A DNA stretch of 64,000 nt from Nitrosomonas sp. Is79A3 (GCF_000219585.1 NC_015731.1:2232001-2296000), one strand, 5' to 3'; shown: positions 11,866 to 24,305, counted from the stretch's first letter. The notes: generated from the sequence alone by a model not told the origin. Translations and numbers: made by a program.

Positions 11866-12750
11866 ATGCATGCCTGGGATCAAATCGGCGAACAAATTTC
11901 CACAACCATTGGTAGTTACTTCAAAATAAAAGACACCCGTACAATTAGCGGGGGTTGTATTAATCAAACCTATTGTATTACTAATGGCGCACAACGCTAT
12001 TTTGTTAAATTAAATTCTCCCGGCCGTCTTGCTATGTTTGAAGCGGAAGCAGCCGGCTTAGTGGAAATCCATCAATCGCACACCGTGCGTGTTCCGCTAC
12101 CGGTCTGTTATGGACATGCTGATCACGCTGCCTGGCTGGTTCTGGAATATCTTGAAATTAATACTGGCGCCCGTGGCAAAGCATCCGATCTAGGCATACA
12201 ACTCGCCGCTATGCACCGCACTGCTGCCAAACAATTTGGCTGGATCCGGGATAATACCATCGGACAAAGCCCGCAAATAAATACCGCTTCTTCCGATTGG
12301 ATAGACTTCTGGAAAATGCATCGCTTGGGCTATCAATTAGATCTCGCCAAAACCAATGGATTTAACGGAAAACTGCAAAAATTGGGGGAGCACTTATTGA
12401 TTGATCTGGATGAGTTCTTTTCGGGTGTAACACCATCCCCTTCGCTTTTACATGGCGATCTCTGGAGTGGCAATTATGCCTATGATGAAATAGGAAATCC
12501 GGTACTGTTTGACCCTGCCGTGTATTACGGTGATCGTGAAGCGGATATTGCCATGACTGAGCTTTTTGGCGGCTTTCCAGCCGATTTTTATTCTGCTTAC
12601 CGATATGATTATCCGTTGGATTCCGGGTATAATGTTCGTAAAGTTGTGTATAACCTCTATCATATTCTCAATCATTTGAATCTTTTTGGCGGCAGTTACT
12701 GCCACCAAGCTGAACAAATGATGGATAGATTACTTGCTGAAATTCGCTAA
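11866..12750 (+). CDS. fructosamine/ketosamine-3-kinase family protein
   Basis: This family phosphorylates sugar adducts on proteins so that they fall off (protein deglycation). The 294-residue protein shows the aminoglycoside-phosphotransferase-like fold: a substrate/nucleotide loop ISGGCINQTY (28-37), the Lys in RYFVKLN, the catalytic Brenner motif HGDLWSGN at 196-203 and the Mg-binding FDPAVYYGDREADIAM at 215-230. It begins 36 bases after argH and may share its transcript. The exact substrate of bacterial members is poorly defined. Confidence 0.88.
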   Translation: MHAWDQIGEQISTTIGSYFKIKDTRTISGGCINQTYCITNGAQRYFVKLNSPGRLAMFEAEAAGLVEIHQSHTVRVPLPVCYGHADHAAWLVLEYLEINTGARGKASDLGIQLAAMHRTAAKQFGWIRDNTIGQSPQINTASSDWIDFWKMHRLGYQLDLAKTNGFNGKLQKLGEHLLIDLDEFFSGVTPSPSLLHGDLWSGNYAYDEIGNPVLFDPAVYYGDREADIAMTELFGGFPADFYSAYRYDYPLDSGYNVRKVVYNLYHILNHLNLFGGSYCHQAEQMMDRLLAEIR

Positions 12751-12833
12751 TAAATACTGGATAAAGTTTTGTCTGCTCAAAAACCATGCAAAAACACTCT
12801 CACAATTCCCCTCGATTATTCTAGTTACTATAA

Positions 12834-14516
<1,683 letters not shown>

Positions 14517-14566
14517 CAATAATAATATAGCAACAAAAAATATCAGAAATAATACCAATTCAATAA

Positions 14567-15864
<1,298 letters not shown>

Positions 15865-15865
<1 letters not shown>

Positions 15866-16158
15866 TGAAGCTTTTGAGTTTTATACTGTTGCTACTGATT
15901 GCTGCGATGCAGTATCCCTTATGGTACGGCAAAGCAAGCTGGCTTAAAGTCTGGCAGGTTGATCAAGATGTTGTTGCGGCGCGTGGAAACAATTTAATAC
16001 TGCAGAATCGCAACAACAAGCTTGAAGCCGAAGTGAATGATCTGAAGCAAGGCTTTGAAGCCATTGAAGAACGTGCCCGTAGCGACCTGGGCATGATCAA
16101 GGAAGGCGAAATACTTTTTCAGATTGTCAGAAATACACCATCCCAACCTTCCCAGTAA
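15865..16158 (+). CDS. ftsB: FtsB, divisome septum-formation initiator
   Basis: FtsB is a bitopic inner-membrane protein that forms the FtsQLB complex, which activates septal peptidoglycan synthesis. The 97-residue protein has a short N-terminus, one helix at about residues 4-19 (LLSFILLLLIAAMQYP), the LWYGK.S motif, a coiled coil with NNLILQNRNNKLEAEVNDLK, and the IEERARSDLGMIKEGE block typical of the family. It overlaps the eno stop by one base, the common eno-ftsB arrangement. Confidence 0.93.
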
Positions 16159-16402
16159 TCTCGTACTACTCAAACCGCCCAGTAGCGATCAAAAACGCTC
16201 TCCGGTGAACTCACTCGGTATTATTTCCGCACTTGCTCCCAGAAAATTCCGAGTTCATTTGAACGCTTCAAGAATTCCGGCACCTAAATTCTTAGCAGTC
16301 TAATCAGGCAAATTTAAATATAATCCGCTTGAAAAGTGACGATTTGATCACATATCCACACCAGCTTTGTTTTGGATTTTATTGACACTATGGAGTAAAG
16401 AA

Positions 16403-17284
16403 ATGAAAAGAATTATTCTTTTTTTAGCAACCAACCTAGCCATCATCGTCGTTCTAAGCATCACACTACGGCTGTTTGGGTTTGAAAAAATTTTAGATGC
16501 GCAAGGGACAGGATTGGATATCAATTCCCTGTTACTGTTCGCGTCGGTATTTGGATTTGGCGGCTCGTTTATGTCGCTTGCCTTGTCAAAATGGACTGCG
16601 AAACGATTTACCGGCGCACAAGTCATTGAGATGCCGCGTAACGCGCAGGAGCACTGGCTAGTCACCACTGTACAACGTCAAGCAAAAATAGCCGGTATTG
16701 GTATGCCGGAAGTAGCCATTTATAATGCACCGGATGTCAATGCTTTTGCCACGGGTATGTCAAAAAATGACGCGCTCGTCGCTGTCAGTACCGGGCTTTT
16801 AAATACCATGAGCCAGGATGAAGCTGAAGCCGTTTTGGCGCATGAAGTCAGTCATATCGCGAATGGAGATATGGTGACATTGGCGCTGATTCAGGGTGTC
16901 GTCAACACATTTGTGATCTTTTTGTCGCGTGTCATCGGCCATACGATCGATCGTGTTGTTTTCAAAACAGAAGAAGGTCACGGCCCTGCTTTCTGGGTTA
17001 CTACTATCATTGCCGAAATCGTGCTGGGTGTCTTGGCGAGTATTATCGTTATGTGGTTTAGCCGTCAGCGTGAATTCCGTGCCGATGCCGGTGGTGCCAG
17101 CCTGGCGGGCAGAAATAAAATGATCGCTGCATTGCGGCGCTTACAATTAACTCACGAACAGGCACATTTACCGGATCAGCTTGCTGCTTTTGGTATTTCC
17201 GGGGGTAGTAGCGGACTCATGCGTTTATTCATGTCACATCCGCCGCTGGAAGAAAGAATTGCAGCACTTGAGATGCAACGCTAG
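16403..17284 (+). CDS. htpX: HtpX, membrane zinc metalloprotease
   Basis: HtpX is an M48-family inner-membrane protease that removes misfolded membrane proteins. The 293-residue length equals E. coli HtpX. Residues 1-20 and 39-60 form the first two helices, HEVSH at 147-151 is the zinc motif, and another helix pair (about 165-220) precedes the third ligand in [12 protein letters not shown]. The start [14 protein letters not shown] at 16403 follows a GGAG site; the open frame also includes 12 upstream codons that do not look like HtpX. Confidence 0.95.
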   Translation: MKRIILFLATNLAIIVVLSITLRLFGFEKILDAQGTGLDINSLLLFASVFGFGGSFMSLALSKWTAKRFTGAQVIEMPRNAQEHWLVTTVQRQAKIAGIGMPEVAIYNAPDVNAFATGMSKNDALVAVSTGLLNTMSQDEAEAVLAHEVSHIANGDMVTLALIQGVVNTFVIFLSRVIGHTIDRVVFKTEEGHGPAFWVTTIIAEIVLGVLASIIVMWFSRQREFRADAGGASLAGRNKMIAALRRLQLTHEQAHLPDQLAAFGISGGSSGLMRLFMSHPPLEERIAALEMQR

Positions 17285-17308
17285 TATCACTGCACTACGC
17301 TCTGTGAA

Positions 17309-17345
17309 AACGCCGTACCATCGCACGGGTACGGCGTTCTTATTT
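17309..17345. terminator. hairpin terminator after htpX
   Basis: AACGCCGTACC (17309-17319) and GGTACGGCGTT (17328-17338) form a perfect 11-bp stem with an 8-base loop, followed by CTTATTTT. The other strand has a TTTT tail as well, so it can serve the convergent gene at 17379. Confidence 0.85.
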
Positions 17346-17378
17346 TATGGGATCAGATAAAAAACGATAACAAACCGA

Positions 17379-17723
17379 TCAATAGGAAGTTTCCCTGGAG
17401 AAATCTTGCCAGATAAAAGGGGGATTAACCGATGGTTTGGTTGGAATAAAGAAAGTAGCTGCATCAAGCACACCCACCAAACTACGACCGACTGTATGCA
17501 TGATACCCATTGCCACGCCAATTGTGGCACCATAAATTGGCCCCTCTTTCTGGCTGGTTAAAATAACGTTCTTAGGTAACTCCACCCACCCAGTAACCGC
17601 ATTAGCAATACCACTTACAAATTTCTCGCTTGAGTTACCAAAATAACTGTCAGACGCAACAGCTTGAGACGAGAAAAGAAAAAATATAGAAAGCAGTAAA
17701 GATAATTTAGCAATTCTTCTCAT
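17379..17723 (-). CDS. exported protein, TIGR04073 (exosortase-associated) type
   Basis: The 114-residue protein has a signal peptide (MRRIAKLSLLLSIFFLFSSQ up to AVAS|D) and a mature part with GIANAVTGWVELPKNVI, GATIGVAMGIMHTVGRSLVG and PTKPSV. This W-ELPKN plus Gly-rich helix pattern matches my memory of the TIGR04073 family, found in species with exosortase/EPS systems. No exosortase gene is in the window. The ATG at 17723 has AAGGAG 8 bases upstream; a TTG one codon earlier is less likely. Confidence 0.65.
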   Translation of the reverse strand: MRRIAKLSLLLSIFFLFSSQAVASDSYFGNSSEKFVSGIANAVTGWVELPKNVILTSQKEGPIYGATIGVAMGIMHTVGRSLVGVLDAATFFIPTKPSVNPPFIWQDFSRETSY

Positions 17724-18045
17724 CAAAAAACTCCTTTATTCGATTTTAAAATAAGATCTCTGTTCTCAGTTAAGAAATGAGCAGAAATTTATCAGAAGTT
17801 TACCTCTTCATATCTAAACAAACAATTCATGATTACACAGGATTACATAGCGCAATTAACTTCTGTGTAAAATTTTTACGATCTTGAACTCAAACAGATC
17901 GAAATAAAAGTCATTTTTTACAATCTATTTACCAAACCTTCTCAAAGAAATCAATATAGATGTCGATATCCTTTCTCATATCGTAACAGGCCGGTTTTGT
18001 TGGCCACAACCAATCAGATTTATGTCATTGAGGGGGTATTAAAAT

Positions 18046-19329
18046 ATGGAAGGACTTATCGTTGAACCATCCAGAACGTATCAAAAACTTCTATCGTCTG
18101 CAATTGAATCTGGCGGACTTGAAACAAAGCAGGTTTCAACCGGCAACGAAGCCCTGACATTGCTTAAAAAACAGCCTTTTGATCTGGTATTTATTGCAAT
18201 GCATTTGCAGGATATGGATGGTCCAAAGTTTTCGTCGCATCTGCGTGCCGATTCCCGCACCCGGCAAATACCGCTGGTTATGGTTACTTCGAATGAAGAT
18301 AAAGAATTATTAGACGAGGCATTTTCAGCAGGCGTAACAGAAATATTTGCTAAACATGAACTGGACAAAATCACCAGTTATGCTGCTCAGTTTTCTAGAA
18401 AAAACGGCAGCAAAACCATGTCGGGGCACATCTTATATATTGAAGACAGTCCATCAGTTGTCAGCTTAACATCGGCGGTGTTAAGAGACAAAGGCTATAC
18501 CGTCGATCATTTCGCCACGGGTGAAGAGGGGTTACAAGCATTCCAGAAGAATGCCTACGATTTAGTGCTTACCGATATATTGCTCAAAGGCAAATTAAAC
18601 GGCCAGGGAACTGTTAAAGCACTACGGCACCTTGCTGAGGATAATAAAAAATATGTGCCCTTACTGGTATTCTCGGTGCTTGATGATACCGCACACAAAG
18701 TAGAATTGTTGCGCTTGGGAGCCAATGATTACGTTACAAAACCCCTAATCCAAGAAGAATTGCTTGCAAGAGTCAGCAATCTTATTACCAATAAGAAGTT
18801 ACTGGATAAGACAGTCACACAGCAGAATGTCATGCAAGAATTGGCGGTAAAGGACCCATTGACCGGTTTGTATAATCGCTACTTTATGATGGAAGCTGTT
18901 TCCTCAAGATTGCGCGAAGCAACCCGTCATAGTATTCCCTATAGCCTGATTATAGTGAATATCGATAAATTCAATCTAATCAATGAGAATTACGGTCACT
19001 TAACGGGTGATTTGGTATTGAAAGAAATAGCTTCCGAATTAGTCAAACCTACTCGCAAAGAAGATATTGTCGCGCGTTATGATGGAGAAGAGTTTGTTTT
19101 GTTACTGTCCCACTGCAATATCTCTAATGCGACGATCATTGCAGAAAAAATACGGCAAGCTATTGAAAATTTGCATCCATCAGACCTGAATGTAACCGCA
19201 AGCCTTGGCGTCGCAGAGATGCAACCGGATTCGACCGAAAGTTTCCCTGAATTATTTAAAGCCACCCACGATGCTATTAATCAAGCAAAATCAAATGGCG
19301 GTAATCAAGTCATCACACGCCACCTATAA
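18046..19329 (+). CDS. REC-REC-GGDEF response regulator
   Basis: The 427-residue protein has two receiver domains (about 1-115 and 126-250) and a diguanylate cyclase domain (about 263-427). The second receiver looks functional: E133-D134, phospho-Asp D177 in DLVLTDILL and K232. In the first the expected Asp is Ala51 (DLVFIAMHLQDMDG), so it probably cannot be phosphorylated. The cyclase motif is DGEEF at 346-350, an unusual first residue, and an inhibitory-site RKED lies five residues before it. GAGGGGG precedes the ATG. The 319-base A+T-rich upstream gap holds no gene I can see. Confidence 0.9.
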   Translation: MEGLIVEPSRTYQKLLSSAIESGGLETKQVSTGNEALTLLKKQPFDLVFIAMHLQDMDGPKFSSHLRADSRTRQIPLVMVTSNEDKELLDEAFSAGVTEIFAKHELDKITSYAAQFSRKNGSKTMSGHILYIEDSPSVVSLTSAVLRDKGYTVDHFATGEEGLQAFQKNAYDLVLTDILLKGKLNGQGTVKALRHLAEDNKKYVPLLVFSVLDDTAHKVELLRLGANDYVTKPLIQEELLARVSNLITNKKLLDKTVTQQNVMQELAVKDPLTGLYNRYFMMEAVSSRLREATRHSIPYSLIIVNIDKFNLINENYGHLTGDLVLKEIASELVKPTRKEDIVARYDGEEFVLLLSHCNISNATIIAEKIRQAIENLHPSDLNVTASLGVAEMQPDSTESFPELFKATHDAINQAKSNGGNQVITRHL

Positions 19330-19354
19330 AAATTCCCGGATGTTCAAAGCTTCA

Positions 19355-21112
19355 CTATGCGGAGTTCAGATTCTGCATGACCATTGCATGGCTCTCAATA
19401 TAGCGTTGTTTTTTCTTTTCTTTAATGGTATCGATATGCACCAGAATCAACGCATCGACACAGTTAGAAAAGGTTGGATCGATATTAAACCCCAGAAATT
19501 CGCAACCTCCCGGCTGGCATAGTTCCACATATTGCTTATAGAGTATCGGAACCTTCACGCCAAATTCATCCATTTTTTCTTTCAGAATCGTATAGGCTTG
19601 TTTGTATTCAACCTCATCCGCAACCTTCTTGAATGGCGCGAAATCCTCTACTTGCTCAAATTCAAACGGCAATCTGGGTTTAGCAAGTAGCTCGTCTTTA
19701 CCGAAAAGTTCTGTATAAAAACCTGCAATCACTTTTTGCGCAGATTCAGGTAAGGAAGTACTCAGCGACACCGGTCCAACCATATAGCGTATCTCCGGGT
19801 GTTGATACAGATACGCGCCAATCCCGTACCAGAGATAATCCAGACTGCGTTTCCCCTGGTATCGCGGTTGAATGAAGCTGCGTCCCAATTCAATCGCATG
19901 TTCAAGATAAGGCTTAAACGCTGAATCAAACTCGAATAAGCTATGGGTGTACAGCCCCGCTTCCCCGTGTTCCTTAAGAATTTTTTCAGCTTCTCCGATG
20001 CGATAGGAGCCGATAATTTCCAGTTCGTCTTCGTCCCACAGAATCAAGTGCCGGTAATAGCGATCATAACTGTCGATATCCAACGCGTTGCCGGTGCCTT
20101 CCTGCACCTGCCGGAAAGATAATTCGCGCAACCGGCCAATCTCACGCATTACACTGGAGTTCGGCATATAGTCAAACAGATAAATATGCTTGCCGTCCTG
20201 GGTTTTGCCGATCAGTTGCGACGCTTTCAGCTCCTTGCGGATTAATTTGGTGCGGACGGGGTGGATAATATTTTCAATCGGCTTAAACAGTTCTTTTTTC
20301 TTCTTTTTGCCTAATAAATAGACCTGCTTGCGCATCAATTTTGCCACGGCTTTTTTGGATAAATCCATAGCCGCGATGGATTCCCATGGGATCGGTTTAC
20401 CAATCCGGAATGAAATTTCACTGCCCTTCTGGTTGAACATCTCATTCACCAGCATCATCGTGCCCAGCGGTTTGTAGAGGCTCGAAAGTCCGTAGAAAAG
20501 TGTTGAATTTTTGCCGCCAATATAAACCGGAACAATCGGTGCTTTGGTTTTCTTGGCCAGCGATATAAAACCGGTTTTCCACTTGCCGTCACGAACACCC
20601 AACGGGCAAATACGCGACACTTCTCCGGTCGGAAATAGAATAACAGCCTGCTCCGCTTCCAATGCTTCAACAATCTGGTTCAAATTGTCACGATGATTCG
20701 CGGATTCCGCTAAATTATCCACCGAGAGAAACAAGCTTTGCAGCGGATCAATACAGTTCAACAAGGTCGTTGCGACAATTTTCACGTCGGCTCTGATCTC
20801 CGATACCATCTTAAGTAGCGCCAGCCCGTCTAGAGAACCGAGCGGATGATTCGCGACAATCAGCACCCGGCGCTGATCAGGGATACGCGCGCGGTCTTTG
20901 CTAGAAACCTGAAAGGTAAAATTAAAATGTTCCAGCACCGCATCGTTGAACTCCAACCCTTCCAAATGCCGGTGAGTTTCAATGAATGCGTTGATTTCTT
21001 TCTGATGAAAAAGCTTCTTTAAGACCGAAGAAGCAGCCTTCATCAGCGGCTTGTCATGGCCCTCATCCGTATTCTGAAAATAATCTTTCAGTAAGATATC
21101 CACATCAAGCAT
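19355..21112 (-). CDS. olsF: OlsF-like bifunctional acyltransferase (ornithine lipid synthesis)
   Basis: Two acyltransferase domains are fused in 585 residues. The N-terminal half (about 60-260) is PlsC-like with NHPLGSLDGL (H89, D95) and FPTGEVSR. The C-terminal half (about 310-520) is a GNAT-type OlsB domain with LRELSFRQVQEGTGNALDID, DYLWYGIGAYL and a VGPVSLS block. This is the architecture of OlsF, where the C-terminal domain N-acylates ornithine and the N-terminal domain O-acylates the product to give phosphorus-free ornithine lipid. A Pho-box-like element lies about 50 bases upstream. The substrate is inferred; it could also be a hemolysin-like acyltransferase of unknown role. Confidence 0.75.
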   Translation of the reverse strand: MLDVDILLKDYFQNTDEGHDKPLMKAASSVLKKLFHQKEINAFIETHRHLEGLEFNDAVLEHFNFTFQVSSKDRARIPDQRRVLIVANHPLGSLDGLALLKMVSEIRADVKIVATTLLNCIDPLQSLFLSVDNLAESANHRDNLNQIVEALEAEQAVILFPTGEVSRICPLGVRDGKWKTGFISLAKKTKAPIVPVYIGGKNSTLFYGLSSLYKPLGTMMLVNEMFNQKGSEISFRIGKPIPWESIAAMDLSKKAVAKLMRKQVYLLGKKKKKELFKPIENIIHPVRTKLIRKELKASQLIGKTQDGKHIYLFDYMPNSSVMREIGRLRELSFRQVQEGTGNALDIDSYDRYYRHLILWDEDELEIIGSYRIGEAEKILKEHGEAGLYTHSLFEFDSAFKPYLEHAIELGRSFIQPRYQGKRSLDYLWYGIGAYLYQHPEIRYMVGPVSLSTSLPESAQKVIAGFYTELFGKDELLAKPRLPFEFEQVEDFAPFKKVADEVEYKQAYTILKEKMDEFGVKVPILYKQYVELCQPGGCEFLGFNIDPTFSNCVDALILVHIDTIKEKKKQRYIESHAMVMQNLNSA

Positions 21113-21161
21113 AAAACAGACTCCATGTCAGAAATTGATGTTGGATAAGATAGAAGATCAA

Positions 21162-21180
21162 TGTGACAAAGGAATGACGT
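21162..21180 (-). promoter_or_regulatory. Pho-box-like direct repeat upstream of olsF
   Basis: On the minus strand ACGTCATTCCTTTGTCAC contains GTCAT and GTCAC half-sites exactly 11 bases apart, the spacing of PhoB half-sites. It matches the E. coli Pho-box consensus at 12 of 18 positions by hand count. It lies about 50 bases before the olsF start. Confidence 0.4.
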
Positions 21181-21368
21181 TCAATTTTTTTACTGATTTA
21201 TTGGTCTTATCTCTGTGGGGCTTGCAAAGTTTGGTATGATCAAAGTTAACTCAACTAACCGCCATAAAACACAAGGAAACATCATAAGGCTTACTGTATT
21301 GGAACTCATTTCTGACGAGATAATTTTTAATTATTTCTGAAGTTTAATTTTTGTTAAGGCAGCAAATC

Positions 21369-21662
21369 ATGGAACCTCCATTCAAAGTAATCGACTTCCT
21401 GCCGAGTACTTCGGCTAAATGGGCAGCGTGGCTATTTTTATTCCTCTCAGGATCGCTTTATGCTCTCCTTGAGTGGTTGCAAATTGATAAGCTCTTGCCG
21501 CTAGAATTGGCGCAGAAATTATCAATATTGCTGCTGCCAGTAGTAGTCCTATTAATTGGTGCAATTATTGTTCTTTTCTTTGTAGTTTATACGTACAAAA
21601 AACAAATCGAAGAAATTCAGAAAAAACCCAAAATTTCTCTTACTAACTGGAAACGTGGATAG
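21369..21662 (+). CDS. small two-helix membrane protein
   Basis: A 97-residue protein with two hydrophobic stretches (about residues 19-36, AAWLFLFLSGSLYALLEWLQ, and 51-78, SILLLPVVVLLIGAIIVLFF) and a basic cytoplasmic tail with KKQIEEIQKKPK. The ATG at 21369 has AAGGC 8 bases upstream; a TTG at 21351 is possible. It resembles the superinfection-exclusion-like small membrane proteins of phage and plasmid origin in layout only. Function unknown. It lies upstream of hicAB. Confidence 0.5.
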   Translation: MEPPFKVIDFLPSTSAKWAAWLFLFLSGSLYALLEWLQIDKLLPLELAQKLSILLLPVVVLLIGAIIVLFFVVYTYKKQIEEIQKKPKISLTNWKRG

Positions 21663-21882
21663 ATCTGACGTAACACTCAATCTAATCCTTCTCGATATCA
21701 CTGAGCAGGAGCAAGGATCGAATCTTGCAATCAAACATAATAACCAGCAGATGGTAATCAAAGACACGTATCATCTGGTAACAGTTGTACCGTTCTGTCG
21801 TTGACCCTGGATTGGTCAACTGTGTACTTACGATCACATTAGGAATTATGGAAAAATTATTGTAATCCACCATCCTACTTAC

Positions 21883-22071
21883 ATGAAAGTTAATGAAATA
21901 TTGAGAATGCTGAAACAAGATGGCTGGTATCTTGTCACAATGCGAGGAAGCCATCGACAATTCAAGCATCCAATCAAAAGCGGCCGCGTAACTGTATCTG
22001 GGAAACCTGGCGATGATTTAGCACCGGGCACTTTGAATAGCATACTCAAGCAAGCAAAACTAAAGGAGTAA
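21883..22071 (+). CDS. hicA: HicA toxin (mRNA interferase)
   Basis: HicA is a small double-stranded-RNA-binding-fold ribonuclease that cleaves mRNA when not bound by HicB. The 62-residue protein has the family sequence order GWYLVTMRGSHRQFKHP with the catalytic His24, then VTVSGKPGDDLAPGTLNSILKQA. It is followed 3 bases later by hicB, the usual toxin-first order. No strong ribosome-binding site is visible, in keeping with low toxin translation. Confidence 0.92.
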   Translation: MKVNEILRMLKQDGWYLVTMRGSHRQFKHPIKSGRVTVSGKPGDDLAPGTLNSILKQAKLKE

Positions 22072-22074
22072 TTC

Positions 22075-22287
22075 ATGCGTTATGCAATCGTTGTCGAAAA
22101 AACAGAAAATAACTACTCAGCCTATGTGCCCGATTTGCCTGGTTGCATCGCGACCGGCTCTACGATTGAAGAAACAGAGCGGGAAATTCGTGAAGCAATT
22201 GGACTGCATATCGAAGGAATGATCGAAGATGGTTTGCCTGTACCACAACCTACAAGTATCGTTCAGTATATTGAAGTTGCTGCCTGA
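22075..22287 (+). CDS. hicB: HicB antitoxin
   Basis: HicB neutralises HicA. The 70-residue protein consists of the partial RNase H-like fold only: Y-IVVEKTENNYSAYVPDLPGC, then a helix with EETEREIREAIGLHIEGM and the C-terminal VPQPTS. The helix-turn-helix or ribbon-helix-helix DNA-binding domain present in longer HicB proteins is absent, so autorepression may work differently or not at all. AGGAG of the hicA end serves as its ribosome-binding site. Confidence 0.92.
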   Translation: MRYAIVVEKTENNYSAYVPDLPGCIATGSTIEETEREIREAIGLHIEGMIEDGLPVPQPTSIVQYIEVAA

Positions 22288-22364
22288 ATTATTGCTCAAT
22301 AGTGCAGAGCATAATAAAATCACATTACACTCAGCCGGAATATGGTTGGCTCTTCGGCTGCAAC

Positions 22365-23117
22365 TTAAACACCAGTCTGCAGATCAAACCACTGCTTCAT
22401 GACATGCACCAACCACTCCGGCTCATCCAGCGGCAAATCATGACCGGCCGTCTCATGTTGCATATAGCTGGTTTGCCAAGTTTCCGCCAATTTCAGACTA
22501 CAACGATAATCCACCAAACGATCAGCCCGACTGGTTACAACGAGTATGGGTTGCTGCGGTTTGGCTGTAACGGAAAATTTTGCGGCGGCCAGAAATTGGT
22601 TTCTGGCGCTGGCCTTTGATACCGGATTTTGTTGTTGCCACTGCTGCCAGGACTCCAGTAGCTTGTTGTCATGCGGGTGACGATTTGAAGTCAAACTCAG
22701 GATATCCGCTTCCTTTTGTGCAGCCGAATCGGAAATCATCTTGAGAACTTGGAGATAAACCGTCCAGCGTAAGCGATGGTAAAACGGCGATATCGGTCTT
22801 GCGCTGGTGTTGATGAGAATTGCCGCTTCTATTTCATCCGGATACCGCGTCATCCAATCCATCGCGATCATCCCGCCCATGGAAAGTGCGATCAATCGGA
22901 GTGGCTGGGTTGTATTGATTTGCTCGCGTAATGCTTCGGTCATTTCCGCAATGGTTTGGGGACTGGTGGCCTGATGCAATTGGCCATTTCCCGGAATATC
23001 CGGTGTACTGATCGTGGCGTGGGGGAATTGCTGTTGCAGACTTCCGGTAAACTCTCCCCAATGTCGTGCCTCACGCAATAATCCCCGAATCAGCACGAAA
23101 TGCTCGTTATCCCTCAT
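22365..23117 (-). CDS. alpha/beta hydrolase
   Basis: A 250-residue alpha/beta-hydrolase with nucleophile Ser79 in ALSMGG, acid Asp in VVTSRADRLVDY, and His in ETAGHDLPLDEPEWL, all in the proper order. The oxyanion region RGLLREARHWGEF is at the start. It is related to carboxylesterase/BioH-like enzymes; the substrate is unknown. The ATG at 23117 overlaps the stop of the upstream peptidase gene in an ATGA junction, so the pair is probably coupled. Confidence 0.85.
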   Translation of the reverse strand: MRDNEHFVLIRGLLREARHWGEFTGSLQQQFPHATISTPDIPGNGQLHQATSPQTIAEMTEALREQINTTQPLRLIALSMGGMIAMDWMTRYPDEIEAAILINTSARPISPFYHRLRWTVYLQVLKMISDSAAQKEADILSLTSNRHPHDNKLLESWQQWQQQNPVSKASARNQFLAAAKFSVTAKPQQPILVVTSRADRLVDYRCSLKLAETWQTSYMQHETAGHDLPLDEPEWLVHVMKQWFDLQTGV

Positions 23118-24142
23118 GAATACCACAGTGCCCGTGCTTGTTGTTCCAATCCCGGCATCTCACTTAGATTAAGCCAGTTTTGATACGATAAGGTCGCGTG
23201 CAACAAAAACTCCATCAGGATTAAATGGCTTCTCAGCACGCGATTCAGCCGGTGTGGTTTGACCGGGTGATACAGGCCCTGCAATCGGCGCAACTGCAGC
23301 GGATTTTTGCGAATCCACCGCCACGAGCCCATTTCAAGCGTTAATGGCAAGAAAACATTGTTGCTCGCCAACGATTGCTGATAAAGAAAATCCCAAAGAT
23401 CACCATGGGTCAGATAATGCTGTGATTGCGGCTCAAACAAATAATCCTGATGCGGATATGTCTGCATAAAGAGTTGGCGCAAGTAGTAAACTTCTTTGAG
23501 ATGTTTAATCGGCTCAAGCCGACTTTTGGCATAAGGAAACCAGATTTGGTTACGAAAACCAAAACCTGAATGACAATCCAGGACCAAGCTAAACGGCGCA
23601 GGCAAGACTTCCTTCTTAATAAAGTCACACAGTGCTTGGGCTTCCGGTTGCATGACGTCACCGGACTTTCCCCGATACCACGGCAACACCGATGAAATCC
23701 GGTGCCCTCCAGCCAGCCAAATGGTTTTTTCGTGGCTATCCACCGGCGCATTGCGCATGAGATCGATCCCCTGCCCATTTGAGCGCGTAGCGTTCAGCAT
23801 GCCAACCGGATTGATGATGGGTAAAATATTGATCCGCACCCGTTGCAAGATATCAGCCAGGACCCGGTCCCATTTAAGGCGTTCGAGCAAACCTTCCAGA
23901 AAAGCAATGACTACTTGTGTACCAATGCGTTCCAGGCCATGGATACCGGCAACATAGGTCACACACGGAATATCTTGCGCGGTATTCCCGAGCGTCAGCG
24001 CGTAAATTGGCAGTAGATCATCATCGCAAGGCGCATGACAAAGCACCTTACTGTGCAGATGTACATTATTATCCTCCTGAATAATCGCTTCAACTTGTTG
24101 CAATTCAGGTAATGATCGCTTCAGGGTGGGTGTGGCGTGCAT
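23114..24142 (-). CDS. M14-family zinc carboxypeptidase-like protein
   Basis: A 342-residue enzyme of the M14 metallopeptidase superfamily. Visible zinc ligands: H68 and E71 in VAGIHGLERIG, and the His of VLDCHSGFGFRN. The catalytic Glu is in LTLEMGSWRW. NPVGMLNATRSNGQGIDLMRN is the substrate-carboxylate region. Related proteins include M14 carboxypeptidases and aspartoacylase-type deacylases; which one applies is unclear. The gene is coupled to the downstream hydrolase, which suggests sequential processing of one substrate. Confidence 0.82.
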   Translation of the reverse strand: MHATPTLKRSLPELQQVEAIIQEDNNVHLHSKVLCHAPCDDDLLPIYALTLGNTAQDIPCVTYVAGIHGLERIGTQVVIAFLEGLLERLKWDRVLADILQRVRINILPIINPVGMLNATRSNGQGIDLMRNAPVDSHEKTIWLAGGHRISSVLPWYRGKSGDVMQPEAQALCDFIKKEVLPAPFSLVLDCHSGFGFRNQIWFPYAKSRLEPIKHLKEVYYLRQLFMQTYPHQDYLFEPQSQHYLTHGDLWDFLYQQSLASNNVFLPLTLEMGSWRWIRKNPLQLRRLQGLYHPVKPHRLNRVLRSHLILMEFLLHATLSYQNWLNLSEMPGLEQQARALWYS

Positions 24143-24252
24143 TGTGTATTAAAGTACTGCTACCGTAAAAGTAATTACTGTAAAAAATGGATCTTACTGG
24201 AATATGCTCATACGCATCAAAGAATCATTGCAAAACTCCCCCTACTCTCTTT

Positions 24253-24305
24253 TTTAATAAATACTTCATGAATATTTAACAAATACTTCAAAGAAGCTTA
24301 ACAAA
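24253..24305 (+). promoter_or_regulatory. 22-bp tandem direct repeat upstream of plcP
   Basis: TACTTCATGAATATTTAAC-AAA (24262-24283) is followed directly by TACTTCAAAGAAGCTTAAC-AAA (24284-24305), 16 of 22 positions alike, and preceded by TTTAATAAA as a third half unit. Each unit splits into two 11-base halves, the PhoB periodicity. A TATGCT hexamer at 24313-24318 and an exact CTGTCAT at 24317-24323 follow. It lies 48 bases before the start codon. Confidence 0.45.
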
